The notes beneath the pieces were generated by a model, which did not search any database, was not told the origin of the DNA, and saw only the letters and a program-made list of their open reading frames with translations. From JAUVKA01 sp964465145 (lineage in GTDB: Bacteria; Bacteroidota; Bacteroidia; Bacteroidales; UBA12481), in contig CAYXJR010000026.1 in NCBI GenBank assembly GCA_964465145.1, positions 1-51,300 on the forward strand: a stretch of DNA of 51,300 nucleotides, in the 5' to 3' direction. A program made the translations under genes and the position numbers. Numbering within the stretch: position 1 is the stretch's first letter; every line of letters begins with the position of its first letter. This document shows, piece by piece, positions 1 through 8,198 of the stretch.

Positions 1-55
1 AAATAAAATTAATCATTTATCTGATATGCTGTATTTTAAGCAAGTAAAACCCGTT
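1..55. repeat. Left copy of 55-bp terminal inverted repeat
   Basis: These 55 bases are the exact reverse complement of the last 55 bases of the window. The match stops at base 56 (t here against c on the other side). A perfect match of exactly 55 that begins at both extreme ends is what a de Bruijn assembler with k=55 leaves when both contig ends enter the same repeat. The tract is AT-rich and contains no gene. Confidence 0.85.
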
Positions 56-57
56 TA

Positions 58-94
58 AGACCAAAGATCTTAGACAAAAGGCCCAAGACCTAAG
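58..94. repeat. Degenerate 7-bp-periodic intergenic tract
   Basis: Five consecutive 7-mers share an ag-rich start: agaccaa, agatctt, agacaaa, aggccca, agaccta. It belongs to the same class of heptad-periodic tracts seen in many other intergenic spaces of this window. No coding or regulatory role is visible. Confidence 0.5.
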
Positions 95-180
95 GGGTGA
101 GATTTTGGTATTTCTTTGAGAACCTTTGTGATATCCTTTGTGCTCTTGTGGTTTAATGTCTATTTTTATTCTTTCCCTGG

Positions 181-208
181 TCACTCGTCACTTGTCACCC
201 GTCATTGT
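181..208. repeat. Heptad repeat (tcacccg type) just before nth
   Basis: Four 7-bp units (tcactcg, tcacttg, tcacccg, tcattgt) end 8 bp before the chosen nth start. The same unit occurs four times inside mnmE (36834-36861). The tract could be read as an N-terminal extension of nth, but the encoded residues are repeat-derived and do not belong to the endonuclease III family. Confidence 0.6.
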
Positions 209-215
209 TACACCT

Positions 216-845
216 ATGAATAAGAAGCAAAGATATGAGCTTGTAATAAACTGGTTTACAGAGAATATGCCCGTTGCGGAAACGGAGCTGAGTTATAAAA
301 ACCCATATCAATTGCTGGTAGCTGTTGTTCTGTCCGCCCAGTGCACTGATAAAAGGGTGAACCTGATTACTCCAAAGTTTTATGAGGTATTTCCCACCCT
401 TGAAAGCCTTGCCTCTTCAAACCAGGATGCCGTTTTTGACCTGATTAAATCCTGTTCTTATCCGAATAATAAGGCCAAACATCTGGTGGGTGCCGCACAA
501 ACCATAATGGAGCTATTTGATGGTAATATTCCTGATAATTTGGATGACCTGCAAAAGATCCCGGGGGTCGGCCGTAAAACTGCCAATGTGATCCTGTCTG
601 TTGCATTTAAAAAACCTGCTATGGCGGTGGATACACATGTTCAAAGGGTTGCTTCCAGGATTGGACTGACTCAAAATGCAAAAACTCCCCTGGAGACTGA
701 AAAGCAGCTTGTTAAGTATATTCCTGAAAAGAAATTATCTATTGCCCACCACTGGTTAATCCTTCACGGACGTTATGTGTGCCAGGCCAGGAAACCGAAA
801 TGTGAAGAATGTGGGTTAAGAGACTATTGCAATTTTTACACCTAA
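216..845 (+). CDS. nth: Endonuclease III
   Basis: This is a bifunctional DNA glycosylase/AP lyase of base excision repair that removes oxidised pyrimidines. The 209-residue product has the family length. The helix-hairpin-helix LQKIPGVGRKTANVIL (about 112-127) contains the catalytic lysine K121. The aspartate D139 lies in AVDTHVQRVASRIGL. The C-terminus carries the [4Fe-4S] cluster motif C-x6-C-x2-C-x5-C (CQARKPKCEECGLRDYC). I chose ATG 216 (MNKKQRYEL). The open frame extends upstream to 138, but that part is translated from a heptad repeat. The gene stands alone, convergent with the glycosidase gene on the other strand. Confidence 0.95.
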   Translation: MNKKQRYELVINWFTENMPVAETELSYKNPYQLLVAVVLSAQCTDKRVNLITPKFYEVFPTLESLASSNQDAVFDLIKSCSYPNNKAKHLVGAAQTIMELFDGNIPDNLDDLQKIPGVGRKTANVILSVAFKKPAMAVDTHVQRVASRIGLTQNAKTPLETEKQLVKYIPEKKLSIAHHWLILHGRYVCQARKPKCEECGLRDYCNFYT

Positions 846-903
846 TCCATAAACCGTAAGGACTGGCCTTGCACCTGTCCATTTCATGTACGCATACTTT
901 TCG

Positions 904-929
904 TGGACGGGCACAAGGCACGTCCCTAC
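904..929. repeat. REP-like imperfect palindrome, copy 1
   Basis: A 26-bp element reads gtagggacgtgccttgtgcc... on the minus strand and matches positions 34638-34663 at 22 of 26 bases. Its ends (ggacg/cgtcc) pair. It lies at the 3' end of the convergent nth/glycosidase pair and overlaps the glycosidase stop codon by 3 bp. It may act as a 3'-end hairpin. Confidence 0.5.
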
Positions 930-2893
930 ATCGCATCTATCCAAACTTTCATTTTACCTGCACCTCTATTGCTCCAGGCATAATATGGAATTGCGGTAAG
1001 ATAAACTTTTTCGCCATCCTGCATTCCTGTAAACCTGAGTGTTCCAATACCACCCAGCAAATCAGCATCAAATTCATAATTAACTGGTTCGGAAGGAACA
1101 AGTTGTATTTTGTCAAAATCAACTCCAGGATTATCTGCTTCTTCAATACAATAAATAATTGGTCCCCGCTGAAGCGCCAGCTTTCCAACGTTTTCAAGCA
1201 GGCTGTCAGCTGATCGGACCATTTTCAAATCCATTCCCCAATCAATTTCCAGGGAATCATCGAATTCCCAAACCTTCTCAATAACCAAATATTGGTTTTC
1301 AAACTTATAGTCAAAATCTTCACCGTTTAATTTGACAATAATCGGTGTATTAGTACAATAAGTAAAAGCATATAAGCTTGTAGGATGAGCAAAACCCTTA
1401 AACCAGCCAGGAATTCTGATTCGTACAGTTACAGGTGACTTTTTCTTCGATCCAATATTTAGTTTGATTTTTCCATCCCAGGGAAATCCTGAGGTCATCT
1501 TAACTTCCAGTTTGTTACCTCCGGCATTAATGTTTGTTGAGCTTGAAATAAATTGATTGATAAGGAGATCTGAGCCTTGGTAAGCATAAATATATCCGGG
1601 AAGGCTGGGCAGAAACCTAACTATATTTCCTGGGCAACAGGATACTTCAAACCAGGGACTGCGGGTATAGCCGCCGTCTGATTCCAACGGATTCTGATAA
1701 AAGAAACGGTCGCCTGACAGGGAAATCCCGCTAAGCATTCCGTTGTAGAGGATTTTCTCCATAAGATCCTGGAATTGAGCACTACCGGAATTGAGGAACA
1801 TTCTGAAGTTCCAAAAGATATTGCCAATTGAAGCACATGTTTCCGTGTAGGCCTCCTTATTGGGCAGCTCATATTTATCACCGAAAGCCTCTGTAGTATG
1901 CCTGGCCCCTACCCCTCCGGTCAGGTAAATCTTGTAACTGACCACATCATTCCAAATTGAGGAAATCGCGTTTTGATATGCCGCTTCACCCGTCAGTGCC
2001 GCCACATCGGCCATCCCAGTGTACATATATACGGCCCTTACAGCATGTCCGCATGCTTCATCCTGCTCGGTAACCGGCTTATGATCCTGCATATATTCCT
2101 TGCCATTATATATTGAAAAGGGAGAAGAATCGGGATAAGGCGGGCTCGAATGCTCCAGCCCTCGCTGGTCGAGAAAAAACTTTGCCAGATCAATATATTC
2201 CTCTTTTCCTGTAACACCATAAAGCTTAACTAAGGCAAGCTCAATCTCCTGGTGGCCGGGTGCATCACGACGTTTATCCGGGCCAAAAACCTCTAGGAGG
2301 AAATCCGCATTCTTAATTGCCACATCAAGTAGTTCGCGGTTTCCCGTTGCCTTGAAATATGCCACTGCAGCCTCGTAAAGATGCCCTGCATTATATAATT
2401 CATGGCTGCTGTTCAATTGGCTCCATCTTTCCGCACCGCTGCCGATAGGTGGATTTTGTGGATCAATGGTGCGGCCGGTGAACAAATATCCATCTTCCTC
2501 CTGGGCCGCTGCAATTTCCATGATCAGGGAATCAGCATAACATTCAAGCTCTGGATCAGGATAAACCTGCAATGAATAAGCAATGCCCTCAAGGACTTTA
2601 AAAACATCTGTATCATTGTATCTTTTACCCTCATGCTTTCCTTCCATCTTTCCGGAAGCCTTAAGGAAATTATCCATACGGCCAGTCTCTGAGATTTTCT
2701 GCAGGGCAAAAGGTATGGTAACTTCCCTGTTGGTCTTTATCCTTTCCGACCAAAACGTATCCTCAATCCGTACATTTTCAAATGATACAGGTGTTACAGG
2801 ATATCCTGAAGATTGATCAGGTTTAGAGCACCGAATAAAAATAACAGATATTACAAATGCAGTAGCTATAAGATATAGTATTCTCCTTTTCAT
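926..2893 (-). CDS. GH127-family glycosidase (beta-L-arabinofuranosidase-like, DUF1680)
   Basis: A probable exported glycoside hydrolase of 655 residues that releases beta-L-arabinofuranose or related sugars from plant glycans. The N-terminus opens with VSFENVRIEDTFWSERI, the usual start of the DUF1680/GH127 fold, after a hydrophobic leader. A cysteine at 22 could be a lipid-attachment site, although the preceding FIR is a poor lipobox. The zinc/nucleophile set known from GH127 is present: E351 and C353 (EAYTETCAS) and C419-C420 (VSCCPGN). The catalytic (alpha/alpha)6 barrel spans about 40-440, followed by beta-sandwich domains. It stands alone, with no SusC/SusD pair nearby, so the substrate is not indicated by context. 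Confidence 0.85.
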   Translation of the reverse strand: MKRRILYLIATAFVISVIFIRCSKPDQSSGYPVTPVSFENVRIEDTFWSERIKTNREVTIPFALQKISETGRMDNFLKASGKMEGKHEGKRYNDTDVFKVLEGIAYSLQVYPDPELECYADSLIMEIAAAQEEDGYLFTGRTIDPQNPPIGSGAERWSQLNSSHELYNAGHLYEAAVAYFKATGNRELLDVAIKNADFLLEVFGPDKRRDAPGHQEIELALVKLYGVTGKEEYIDLAKFFLDQRGLEHSSPPYPDSSPFSIYNGKEYMQDHKPVTEQDEACGHAVRAVYMYTGMADVAALTGEAAYQNAISSIWNDVVSYKIYLTGGVGARHTTEAFGDKYELPNKEAYTETCASIGNIFWNFRMFLNSGSAQFQDLMEKILYNGMLSGISLSGDRFFYQNPLESDGGYTRSPWFEVSCCPGNIVRFLPSLPGYIYAYQGSDLLINQFISSSTNINAGGNKLEVKMTSGFPWDGKIKLNIGSKKKSPVTVRIRIPGWFKGFAHPTSLYAFTYCTNTPIIVKLNGEDFDYKFENQYLVIEKVWEFDDSLEIDWGMDLKMVRSADSLLENVGKLALQRGPIIYCIEEADNPGVDFDKIQLVPSEPVNYEFDADLLGGIGTLRFTGMQDGEKVYLTAIPYYAWSNRGAGKMKVWIDAM

Positions 2894-2939
2894 CAGAAAT
2901 AAATTTATAAATTATCAGTAAAAGTAGGGAAATATTTCT

Positions 2940-3036
2940 AAGGCTGGAGGCTCATTAATTGAGGCTTGAGGCATAAGGCTTGAGTAAAAGGCTAAGGAAT
3001 CAGTAAAACCAAAGACACAAGATACAAGACTCAAGA
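2940..3036. repeat. Heptad-periodic tract (aggcttg and acaagac types)
   Basis: Two adjoining repeat types fill the space between the glycosidase start and the argH 3' end. Units such as aggcttg, aggcata and aggcttg are followed by acacaag, atacaag and actcaag. The aggctt type recurs at 8860-8900. No ORF or promoter is evident. Confidence 0.55.
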
Positions 3037-3063
3037 CAAGCCTTAGAAGACATGAGCTTTCCT

Positions 3064-3112
3064 ACCTGCAACCTGTAACCTGCAACCTGTAACCTGCCAA
3101 CCTGCAACCTGC
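3064..3112. repeat. Heptad repeat (aacctgc/aacctgt) abutting argH
   Basis: About seven units of aacctgc or aacctgt, with one 8-bp unit (ccaacctgc), end 2 bp before the argH stop codon. The same unit forms arrays at 6407-6441 and 35650-35699. Confidence 0.75.
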
Positions 3113-3114
3113 TA

Positions 3115-4293
3115 TTAAAGCAAACTCTCAGCAACGATCTTATAGGCTTCACGAAATGGCACTCCCCGCTTGACTAACTGGTAAACCTTATCAACACTGA
3201 AGAGATCATCAGACATAGCCCTGGTTAAATTGTCCTGATTAACGGTGAGGCCCCGAATAACAATATTAGAAACAGTCAGGCTGTCAAGGGTAGTCTTCAA
3301 GCCAGAAAATAGAGGCTCCTTGGTTAGTTGAATATCCCGGTGGTACCCTGATAAAAGATTTAGAGTAGTGCTCTGAACTTGATATTGATATCCAATTACC
3401 TGATGCACCGATGAGCGAATAAGTTCTAAAACATCCGGGTTCTTCTTGTGAGGCATTATGGATGATCCTGTAGTTAGAGCATCATCCAGGGTGAAAAACT
3501 GAAATTCCGGCATGGTAAAAAGAATAATATCAGAAGCCCAGCGATTTAGGGTTGTTAGAACTGAAGTACAGACAAACAGGACTGAACTTTCTATCTTTCC
3601 CCGGCTGTTTTGAGCGTATAAGGAGCTCGACATGGTTTTTTGGAATCCTAATTCCCTGGTTGAAATTTCCCGATCTAATGGAAAAGATATACCAAAACCT
3701 GCTCCTGTTCCAAGGGGGTTTTGATCGACCAGTTTAAGAACTGTGTCCATTAGATAAAGGTCATCCTGCAGAGAATCAGCGAATGATCCTATCCATTTAC
3801 CAACAGTGTACGGCATAGCCTTGCGGGTATGGGTAAATCCAGGCATCGGAACCTCAGAGTGAAGCTCTGAGAATTCCTGGAAATAGGCATGAAGATCTTT
3901 GGCTGTATCCCTAATCTGGCCAAGCCTATCCTTCTGCAATAGTCGTGTTGCAGTTAAAACCTGATCGTTTCTACTCCTTGCAGTGTGGATTTTTTTACCA
4001 ACATCACCAAGCTTTCTTGTAAGGTGATTCTCGATGGCTGTATGGCAATCCTCATCCGCAACATCAATTTTAAACTCCCCCTCTTTCCAGAGTTCCCTGA
4101 TCACCTCCAGTTCTTTAATTATCACTTCTACTTCCCGACTGGTTAGTACTCCTGCATTTTCAAGAACATGTACATGAGCTTTGCTTTCATCCAGATCATA
4201 GGGCAGCAATTCCAGGTCGAGAACCGGATCTTTACCAACAGTGAAGGATTCGATAGTTTTATCGGGAGAATATCCCTTTTCCCAAAGTTTCAT
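3115..4293 (-). CDS. argH: Argininosuccinate lyase, short C-terminus
   Basis: It catalyses the last step of arginine synthesis, splitting argininosuccinate into arginine and fumarate. The fumarase/aspartase-superfamily signature GSSIMPHKKNP is present, and the N-terminus has the family pattern with the HTARSRND segment. The product has 392 residues, while family members are usually about 430-460. It stops right after GVPFREAYKIVAESLL, where homologues continue for another 40-60 residues. A heptad repeat begins 2 bp past the stop, so the end may have been lost to repeat growth. The catalytic core is intact, so activity is possible. It lies 11 bp downstream of argG, in one operon. Confidence 0.9.
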   Translation of the reverse strand: MKLWEKGYSPDKTIESFTVGKDPVLDLELLPYDLDESKAHVHVLENAGVLTSREVEVIIKELEVIRELWKEGEFKIDVADEDCHTAIENHLTRKLGDVGKKIHTARSRNDQVLTATRLLQKDRLGQIRDTAKDLHAYFQEFSELHSEVPMPGFTHTRKAMPYTVGKWIGSFADSLQDDLYLMDTVLKLVDQNPLGTGAGFGISFPLDREISTRELGFQKTMSSSLYAQNSRGKIESSVLFVCTSVLTTLNRWASDIILFTMPEFQFFTLDDALTTGSSIMPHKKNPDVLELIRSSVHQVIGYQYQVQSTTLNLLSGYHRDIQLTKEPLFSGLKTTLDSLTVSNIVIRGLTVNQDNLTRAMSDDLFSVDKVYQLVKRGVPFREAYKIVAESLL

Positions 4294-4304
4294 AGTTAAA
4301 AATA

Positions 4305-5561
4305 TTAATCAGGTACTACTGCTGGCCTCCAGTCGTAAGGATATTTTCGTCCCAGAACAACATGGTGAGCTTTCAGCCGAATAGCATTGATGTTTATAAA
4401 TCCTTTTGAATCAGTAGCATCAAATCCACCTTCAATATCCATAGACGAAAGTTCCTGGTCATAAAGTGAATAGGGGGAAAAACGTGATACAGGAAAAGCA
4501 TTCCCTTTATAAAGATCCAGAGTAACTTCACCAGTTATTACCTCCTGGCTTTTGTTAAAGGCACTCATCAAAAAATCCATTTCTGGCGAAAACCAATGGC
4601 CGTTATAAATTAACTCTGAGAATTTAGGAATTAGCATATCCCTCAAATGCATTACCTCTTTATCCATGGCAATACCTTCAAGGTCCCTGTGGGCCTGCCA
4701 GAGCAGGAATCCTCCGGGAGTTTCATAAACTCCTCTTGACTTTATACCAATATAGCGATTCTCAACCATATCCAACCTTCCAATTCCATTATCAGCAGCA
4801 ATTTCATTTGCGTAAGTAAATAGCTCAAGAGGACCTGTCACAGAGAACCCATTCTCCAGATTATCAATCTTTACAGGTGTCCCGTTTTCGAAATATACTT
4901 TAATCTTTGTAGGTTTATCCGGGGCCTCATAGGGAGATTTCGTCTTCGAATAAACCTCCTGAGGGCATATAGAAGCCGGATCCTCTAGAATTCCTGCCTC
5001 ATGACTGATGTGCAACAGGTTATCATCTTCAGAATAAGATTTTTTAAGTGTTGCCGATACTGGAATTTTATGCTTTGCCGCATAATCCAACATATCTGTC
5101 CTTCCTTTGAAAATTGCCAAGAATTCAGGATCTTTCCAGGGAGAAATTACCTTAACATCAGGGTAAAGAGCATAATAAGCAAATTCAAACCTAACCTGAT
5201 CATTTCCTTTGCCCGTTGATCCGTGGGAAACATATTTGGTCCCCTCTTTAATCGCAATCTCAACCTGTTTTTTAGCAATTAACGGCCGGGCAATAGCAGT
5301 ACCAAGAAGGTATCTCCCCTCATATAAAGCATTTCCCCGTAAGGCTGGAAAAATGTAATCTTCAACTAATTCCTGCTTCAGGTCCTCAACAAAAACTTTT
5401 GAAGCACCAAGCAATAATGCCTTTTCCTTAACAGCCTCAAAATCTTCAGTCTGACCAACATCAGCCACATAGCATATAACTTCGTACCCCTTGTTAGTAA
5501 ACCATTTTAAAATAACCGAGGTATCCAAACCCCCGCTATATGCAAGCACAACTTTTTTCAT
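4305..5561 (-). CDS. argG: Argininosuccinate synthase
   Basis: It joins citrulline and aspartate with ATP to make argininosuccinate. The ATP-pyrophosphatase P-loop AYSGGLDTSV sits at the N-terminus. The segment YVSHGSTGKGNDQVRFE and the C-terminal part match the family, and the length (418 residues) is normal. The open frame extends upstream to 5732, but I chose ATG 5561 (MKKVVLAYSGG), because the upstream part overlaps argR and has no family character. An ARG-box-like site lies directly before this start. argH follows 11 bp downstream. Confidence 0.95.
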   Translation of the reverse strand: MKKVVLAYSGGLDTSVILKWFTNKGYEVICYVADVGQTEDFEAVKEKALLLGASKVFVEDLKQELVEDYIFPALRGNALYEGRYLLGTAIARPLIAKKQVEIAIKEGTKYVSHGSTGKGNDQVRFEFAYYALYPDVKVISPWKDPEFLAIFKGRTDMLDYAAKHKIPVSATLKKSYSEDDNLLHISHEAGILEDPASICPQEVYSKTKSPYEAPDKPTKIKVYFENGTPVKIDNLENGFSVTGPLELFTYANEIAADNGIGRLDMVENRYIGIKSRGVYETPGGFLLWQAHRDLEGIAMDKEVMHLRDMLIPKFSELIYNGHWFSPEMDFLMSAFNKSQEVITGEVTLDLYKGNAFPVSRFSPYSLYDQELSSMDIEGGFDATDSKGFININAIRLKAHHVVLGRKYPYDWRPAVVPD

Positions 5562-5578
5562 CGTATAATTATTCACTG
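5562..5578 (-). promoter_or_regulatory. ARG-box-like operator before argG
   Basis: On the minus strand this reads cagtgaataattatacg. It shares tgaat-aatt-at with the known ARG-box pattern (TGAAT, four W, ATTCA) and shares ataattatac with the site before argR. Its position directly before argG suggests arginine-dependent repression by ArgR. Confidence 0.5.
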
Positions 5579-5631
5579 TTAGTAATATATTTTTATTTCT
5601 ATTTATTATATGATTTCTGTAATAAAATTCT

Positions 5632-6102
5632 TTATTGAAATTTATGCTGTAGTCCCTTGAAGTAACGCGAAAAGGTTCCGGCCAGCAGGTTTTTGGAGAT
5701 TCCTTCTCGAGCAATGATGAGGATTGTATCATCGCCTGCTATAGTTCCCATTATTTCATTCATTTTCAAACGATCGATATAATATGCTACTGCACTTGCA
5801 AATCCGGGGAGTGTTTTTAATACTCCGAATTGCCCGGAGAACTCAATAGATACAACACCTTCGAGATGATCTGGCAGGTTTGGGAATGTGGAAGTGGAAG
5901 GTTCCCCTTGAATTGTATACTTCATTTCACCACTGGCATCTGGCATTTTTACAACACGAAGTTGTTTAAGATCCCTTGACAGGGTTGCCTGGGTTACAAG
6001 GTAACCCAATTTCTTGAGTTCCAGCTGGAGATCTTCCTGACTGGTAATCGACTTGGAAGATATTATCTCCCTTATTTTAATTTGACGAGCTAATTTATCC
6101 AT
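5632..6102 (-). CDS. argR: Arginine repressor
   Basis: This is the transcription regulator of arginine metabolism, acting as an arginine-bound hexamer. The 156 residues are the family length. The N-terminal winged helix-turn-helix contains LGYLVTQATLSRDLKQL (about 32-48). The C-terminal domain has the hexamer/arginine-binding segment GTIAGDDTILIIARE with the conserved GDD. It lies directly upstream of argG and argH, its likely targets, with a 70-bp gap that holds an operator-like site. A palindrome before its own start suggests autoregulation. Confidence 0.93.
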   Translation of the reverse strand: MDKLARQIKIREIISSKSITSQEDLQLELKKLGYLVTQATLSRDLKQLRVVKMPDASGEMKYTIQGEPSTSTFPNLPDHLEGVVSIEFSGQFGVLKTLPGFASAVAYYIDRLKMNEIMGTIAGDDTILIIAREGISKNLLAGTFSRYFKGLQHKFQ

Positions 6103-6113
6103 TCCGTATAATC

Positions 6114-6141
6114 ATGCAAATAATTTGCATAATTATACAAT
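6114..6141 (-). promoter_or_regulatory. Two overlapping operator-like palindromes before argR
   Basis: Positions 6114-6130 form atgcaaat-a-atttgcat, a perfect inverted repeat around one central base. Positions 6125-6141 (ttgcataattatacaat) resemble an ARG box and share ataattatac with the argG site. Both lie 12-40 bp upstream of the argR start. Confidence 0.5.
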
Positions 6142-6207
6142 ATAATTAACACCTGCAAGAATTTTTTGTTTTTTTTGTCGTGAGTATTCTGAACCAGCAC
6201 ACCGCTA

Positions 6208-6363
6208 TTACTCCTTCCCGGTCTTCTTCTCCCCCGCCACTATCCTTTCCGTCTGATAACCAAGATCCTTGATGGCTTTCTCAAGCTTCTCGGGAACAGT
6301 GTCGCTTTTTGCTTTACTGCTCTCCTGCGCTCGTAAAATCCCGGGAGAGGGGCTTATGGATCT
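6208..6363 (-). pseudogene. Possible gene remnant (HMA-domain-like end)
   Basis: An open frame without a start codon ends with EKLEKAIKDLGYQTERIVAG and a short lysine-rich tail. The segment EKLEKAIKDLGYQTE resembles the last helix and strand of heavy-metal-associated (HMA) domains, but no CxxC is left. The 395-bp gap between argR and the next gene otherwise holds only operators and a heptad repeat. I read this as a decayed fragment, with low certainty. Confidence 0.3.
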
Positions 6364-6406
6364 TATCTAATATCCAACATCCGGAAGCGCAGTGACCCAT
6401 CCAAAC

Positions 6407-6441
6407 AACCTGCAACCTGTAACCTGTAACCTGTAACCTGC
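6407..6441. repeat. Heptad repeat, five units of aacctgc/t
   Basis: Five exact 7-bp units: aacctgc, aacctgt three times, aacctgc. It is in the 5' region of the DUF6165-like gene, 57 bp before its start. Confidence 0.75.
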
Positions 6442-6497
6442 AACTCATATATTATTTCGCATATTGGCCTCGTTCTAATAATCTGTATCTTGCAAAT

Positions 6498-6869
6498 ATG
6501 AAAATTGAAGTATCCAATGCTGAGATCATCGACAAGCTCACTATACTTGAGATAAAACTTGAAAGGATTAACGATCCTGAAAAGCTCAGTCAAATTAAAA
6601 AGGAATTTGAATTTCTGGCTCCGGTAGCGGCTGAAATAATAGAAATGGATCATCCTCTGGTAATTGAATTGAAATCTATCAATGCGAGCTTGTGGGATAT
6701 TGAAGATAAAATTCGCATGCTCGAAGAACAATCAGATTTCGGACCTGAATTCATTCATACTGCTCGTCAGGTATACAGGATAAACGATGAACGCGCGCGG
6801 GTAAAACACGCAATTAACCGGATTACCAATTCAGGTTTGACAGAGGAAAAGTCTTATAAGGAGTATTGA
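6498..6869 (+). CDS. DUF6165-like protein
   Basis: A small cytosolic protein of 123 residues. It begins MKIEVSNAEIIDKLTILEIK, the typical opening of a family (DUF6165) that is often encoded among lipopolysaccharide or glycosyltransferase genes. It is predicted to be mostly helical and charged. The start ATG 6498 agrees with the conserved N-terminus. Two genes downstream is a GT9 glycosyltransferase, which supports a link to cell-surface sugars. The molecular function is not known to me. Confidence 0.7.
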   Translation: MKIEVSNAEIIDKLTILEIKLERINDPEKLSQIKKEFEFLAPVAAEIIEMDHPLVIELKSINASLWDIEDKIRMLEEQSDFGPEFIHTARQVYRINDERARVKHAINRITNSGLTEEKSYKEY

Positions 6870-6913
6870 TAAAACCCCCTTCCTGCTTAACTTCAATTGA
6901 ACCAAAGGAAACA

Positions 6914-7069
6914 ATGACTCTTGATGTCCCCGATGCATTATTCACCTATTCGGCCTTAGGCAAGGGAATCCCCTGCATCGCATTTACCGGATCAGAAAAC
7001 ATCGGTCATAACCCCAAGCTGGAAATTCCGGAGGAATATACCTTGGTGCTGAGACTTATGGGCAACTGA
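6914..7069 (+). CDS. Small hypothetical protein or fragment
   Basis: An ORF of 51 residues starting at ATG 6914, with a purine-rich aaagga 5 bp upstream. A TTG start at 6866 would overlap the previous gene. The product (MTLDVPDALFTYSALGKG...) has no domain I recognise and ends in LVLRLMGN. It may be a remnant between two lipopolysaccharide-related genes. Confidence 0.35.
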   Translation: MTLDVPDALFTYSALGKGIPCIAFTGSENIGHNPKLEIPEEYTLVLRLMGN

Positions 7070-7132
7070 CTAATTTTAATCTTGATTGTGTACCTTTATG
7101 GGCAATGCAATAATAATCTTCTCAACATTAGT

Positions 7133-8146
7133 ATGAACCGTATTCTCGTAATCAGGTTTTCTTCTATGGGTGATGTTTTGCTGACGGCACCTGTTATGTG
7201 TGGGGCTTTGGAAGCGAATCCTGACCTTCAAATAGATTTTGTCACTAAAGAAAATTATTCTGGGTATTTTGCTGGCATTGAGAGGCTTAATGTTATCTCA
7301 GCCTTTACAGATAAAAAGCATAAGGGAGTATTAGGTTTAATGCGGCTTTCCAGTGAAATCATGAAAGGAGTAAAACCAGACCTGGTGATTGATCTTCACG
7401 AAGTTATTCGCAGCCGGGTTCTTAGGTATTTTTATGCTTTAAGAAGAATCCCTGTTTATAGGATAAATAAAGGAAGAAACGAGAAAAGAGCCTATATCAA
7501 AGTAAGAAAGAGAAATATTCTTAAGCATACCACTGAAAGGTATAGGGATGTTTTTAAGCAGGCTGGAATTGATGCTCCTCTGATAAATTTCCCCTTTAGC
7601 CTCACTCCTGCCCTACATAAGCCTGCTGCTACAAAAATCATAAAATTGGGTTTGGCACCCTTTGCCCGTCATCAGGCCAAATCATGGCCGGTGGAATATA
7701 TACGGAAACTCATGGACCTGCTCATCGCGAATATTGATATACGGTTTTTTTTCTATGGCAGTAAGGAAGATGCTGTAAAATTGAAAGAGTTGGACTTTGG
7801 AAAATTAAAGGTTATTAACAATGCGGGAGTACTGACCCCGGGAGAAGAGGTCAAGAGCATTTCTAAACTGGATATTTTTTTAAGCATGGATTCTGCAAAT
7901 ATGCATCTGGCTGATCTGATAGGAATACCTGTTATATCCATTTGGGGGGGCACTCACCCGGATCTCGGTTTCCGGCCTTTAAACCAGCCCGACAATCATT
8001 CAGTTCAAACATCTGAAACCCTTCCTTGCAGGCCTTGTTCTGTATATGGGAATAAGCCCTGTAGTCTAAAAGAATCAAAATATAAGTGTCTTCATTCCAT
8101 TTCCCCGGAAATAGTAGCCTCAAAAATTCTATCATCAATATCATAA
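7133..8146 (+). CDS. Glycosyltransferase family 9 (heptosyltransferase-like)
   Basis: A 337-residue enzyme of the ADP-heptose:LPS heptosyltransferase family, which adds sugars to the lipopolysaccharide core on the cytosolic side of the inner membrane. Family features: the N-terminal MNRILVIRFSSMGDVLLTAP with its SxGD loop; the segment DLVIDLHEVIRSR; and the C-terminal nucleotide-sugar region FLSMDSANMHLADLIGIPVI followed by SIWGGTHP. I chose ATG 7133 because it starts the conserved strand; a TTG at 7082 adds only 17 unrelated residues. The C-terminus has a cysteine cluster (CRPCSVYGNKPC) common in this group. Confidence 0.85.
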   Translation: MNRILVIRFSSMGDVLLTAPVMCGALEANPDLQIDFVTKENYSGYFAGIERLNVISAFTDKKHKGVLGLMRLSSEIMKGVKPDLVIDLHEVIRSRVLRYFYALRRIPVYRINKGRNEKRAYIKVRKRNILKHTTERYRDVFKQAGIDAPLINFPFSLTPALHKPAATKIIKLGLAPFARHQAKSWPVEYIRKLMDLLIANIDIRFFFYGSKEDAVKLKELDFGKLKVINNAGVLTPGEEVKSISKLDIFLSMDSANMHLADLIGIPVISIWGGTHPDLGFRPLNQPDNHSVQTSETLPCRPCSVYGNKPCSLKESKYKCLHSISPEIVASKILSSIS

Positions 8147-8198
8147 CAGGCTGAGGAATTGTCGTCAAGCTTTTTTAATTTTAGAAAAAATAGGAGCC

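Noticed and set aside
138..215. N-terminal extension of nth to position 138
   Set aside because: The extra 26 residues come partly from a heptad repeat and are not part of the endonuclease III family; ATG 216 gives the normal N-terminus.
4305..5732. argG starting at 5732
   Set aside because: The upstream 57 codons overlap argR and lack family similarity; the P-loop strand starts at MKKVVLAYSGG (5561).
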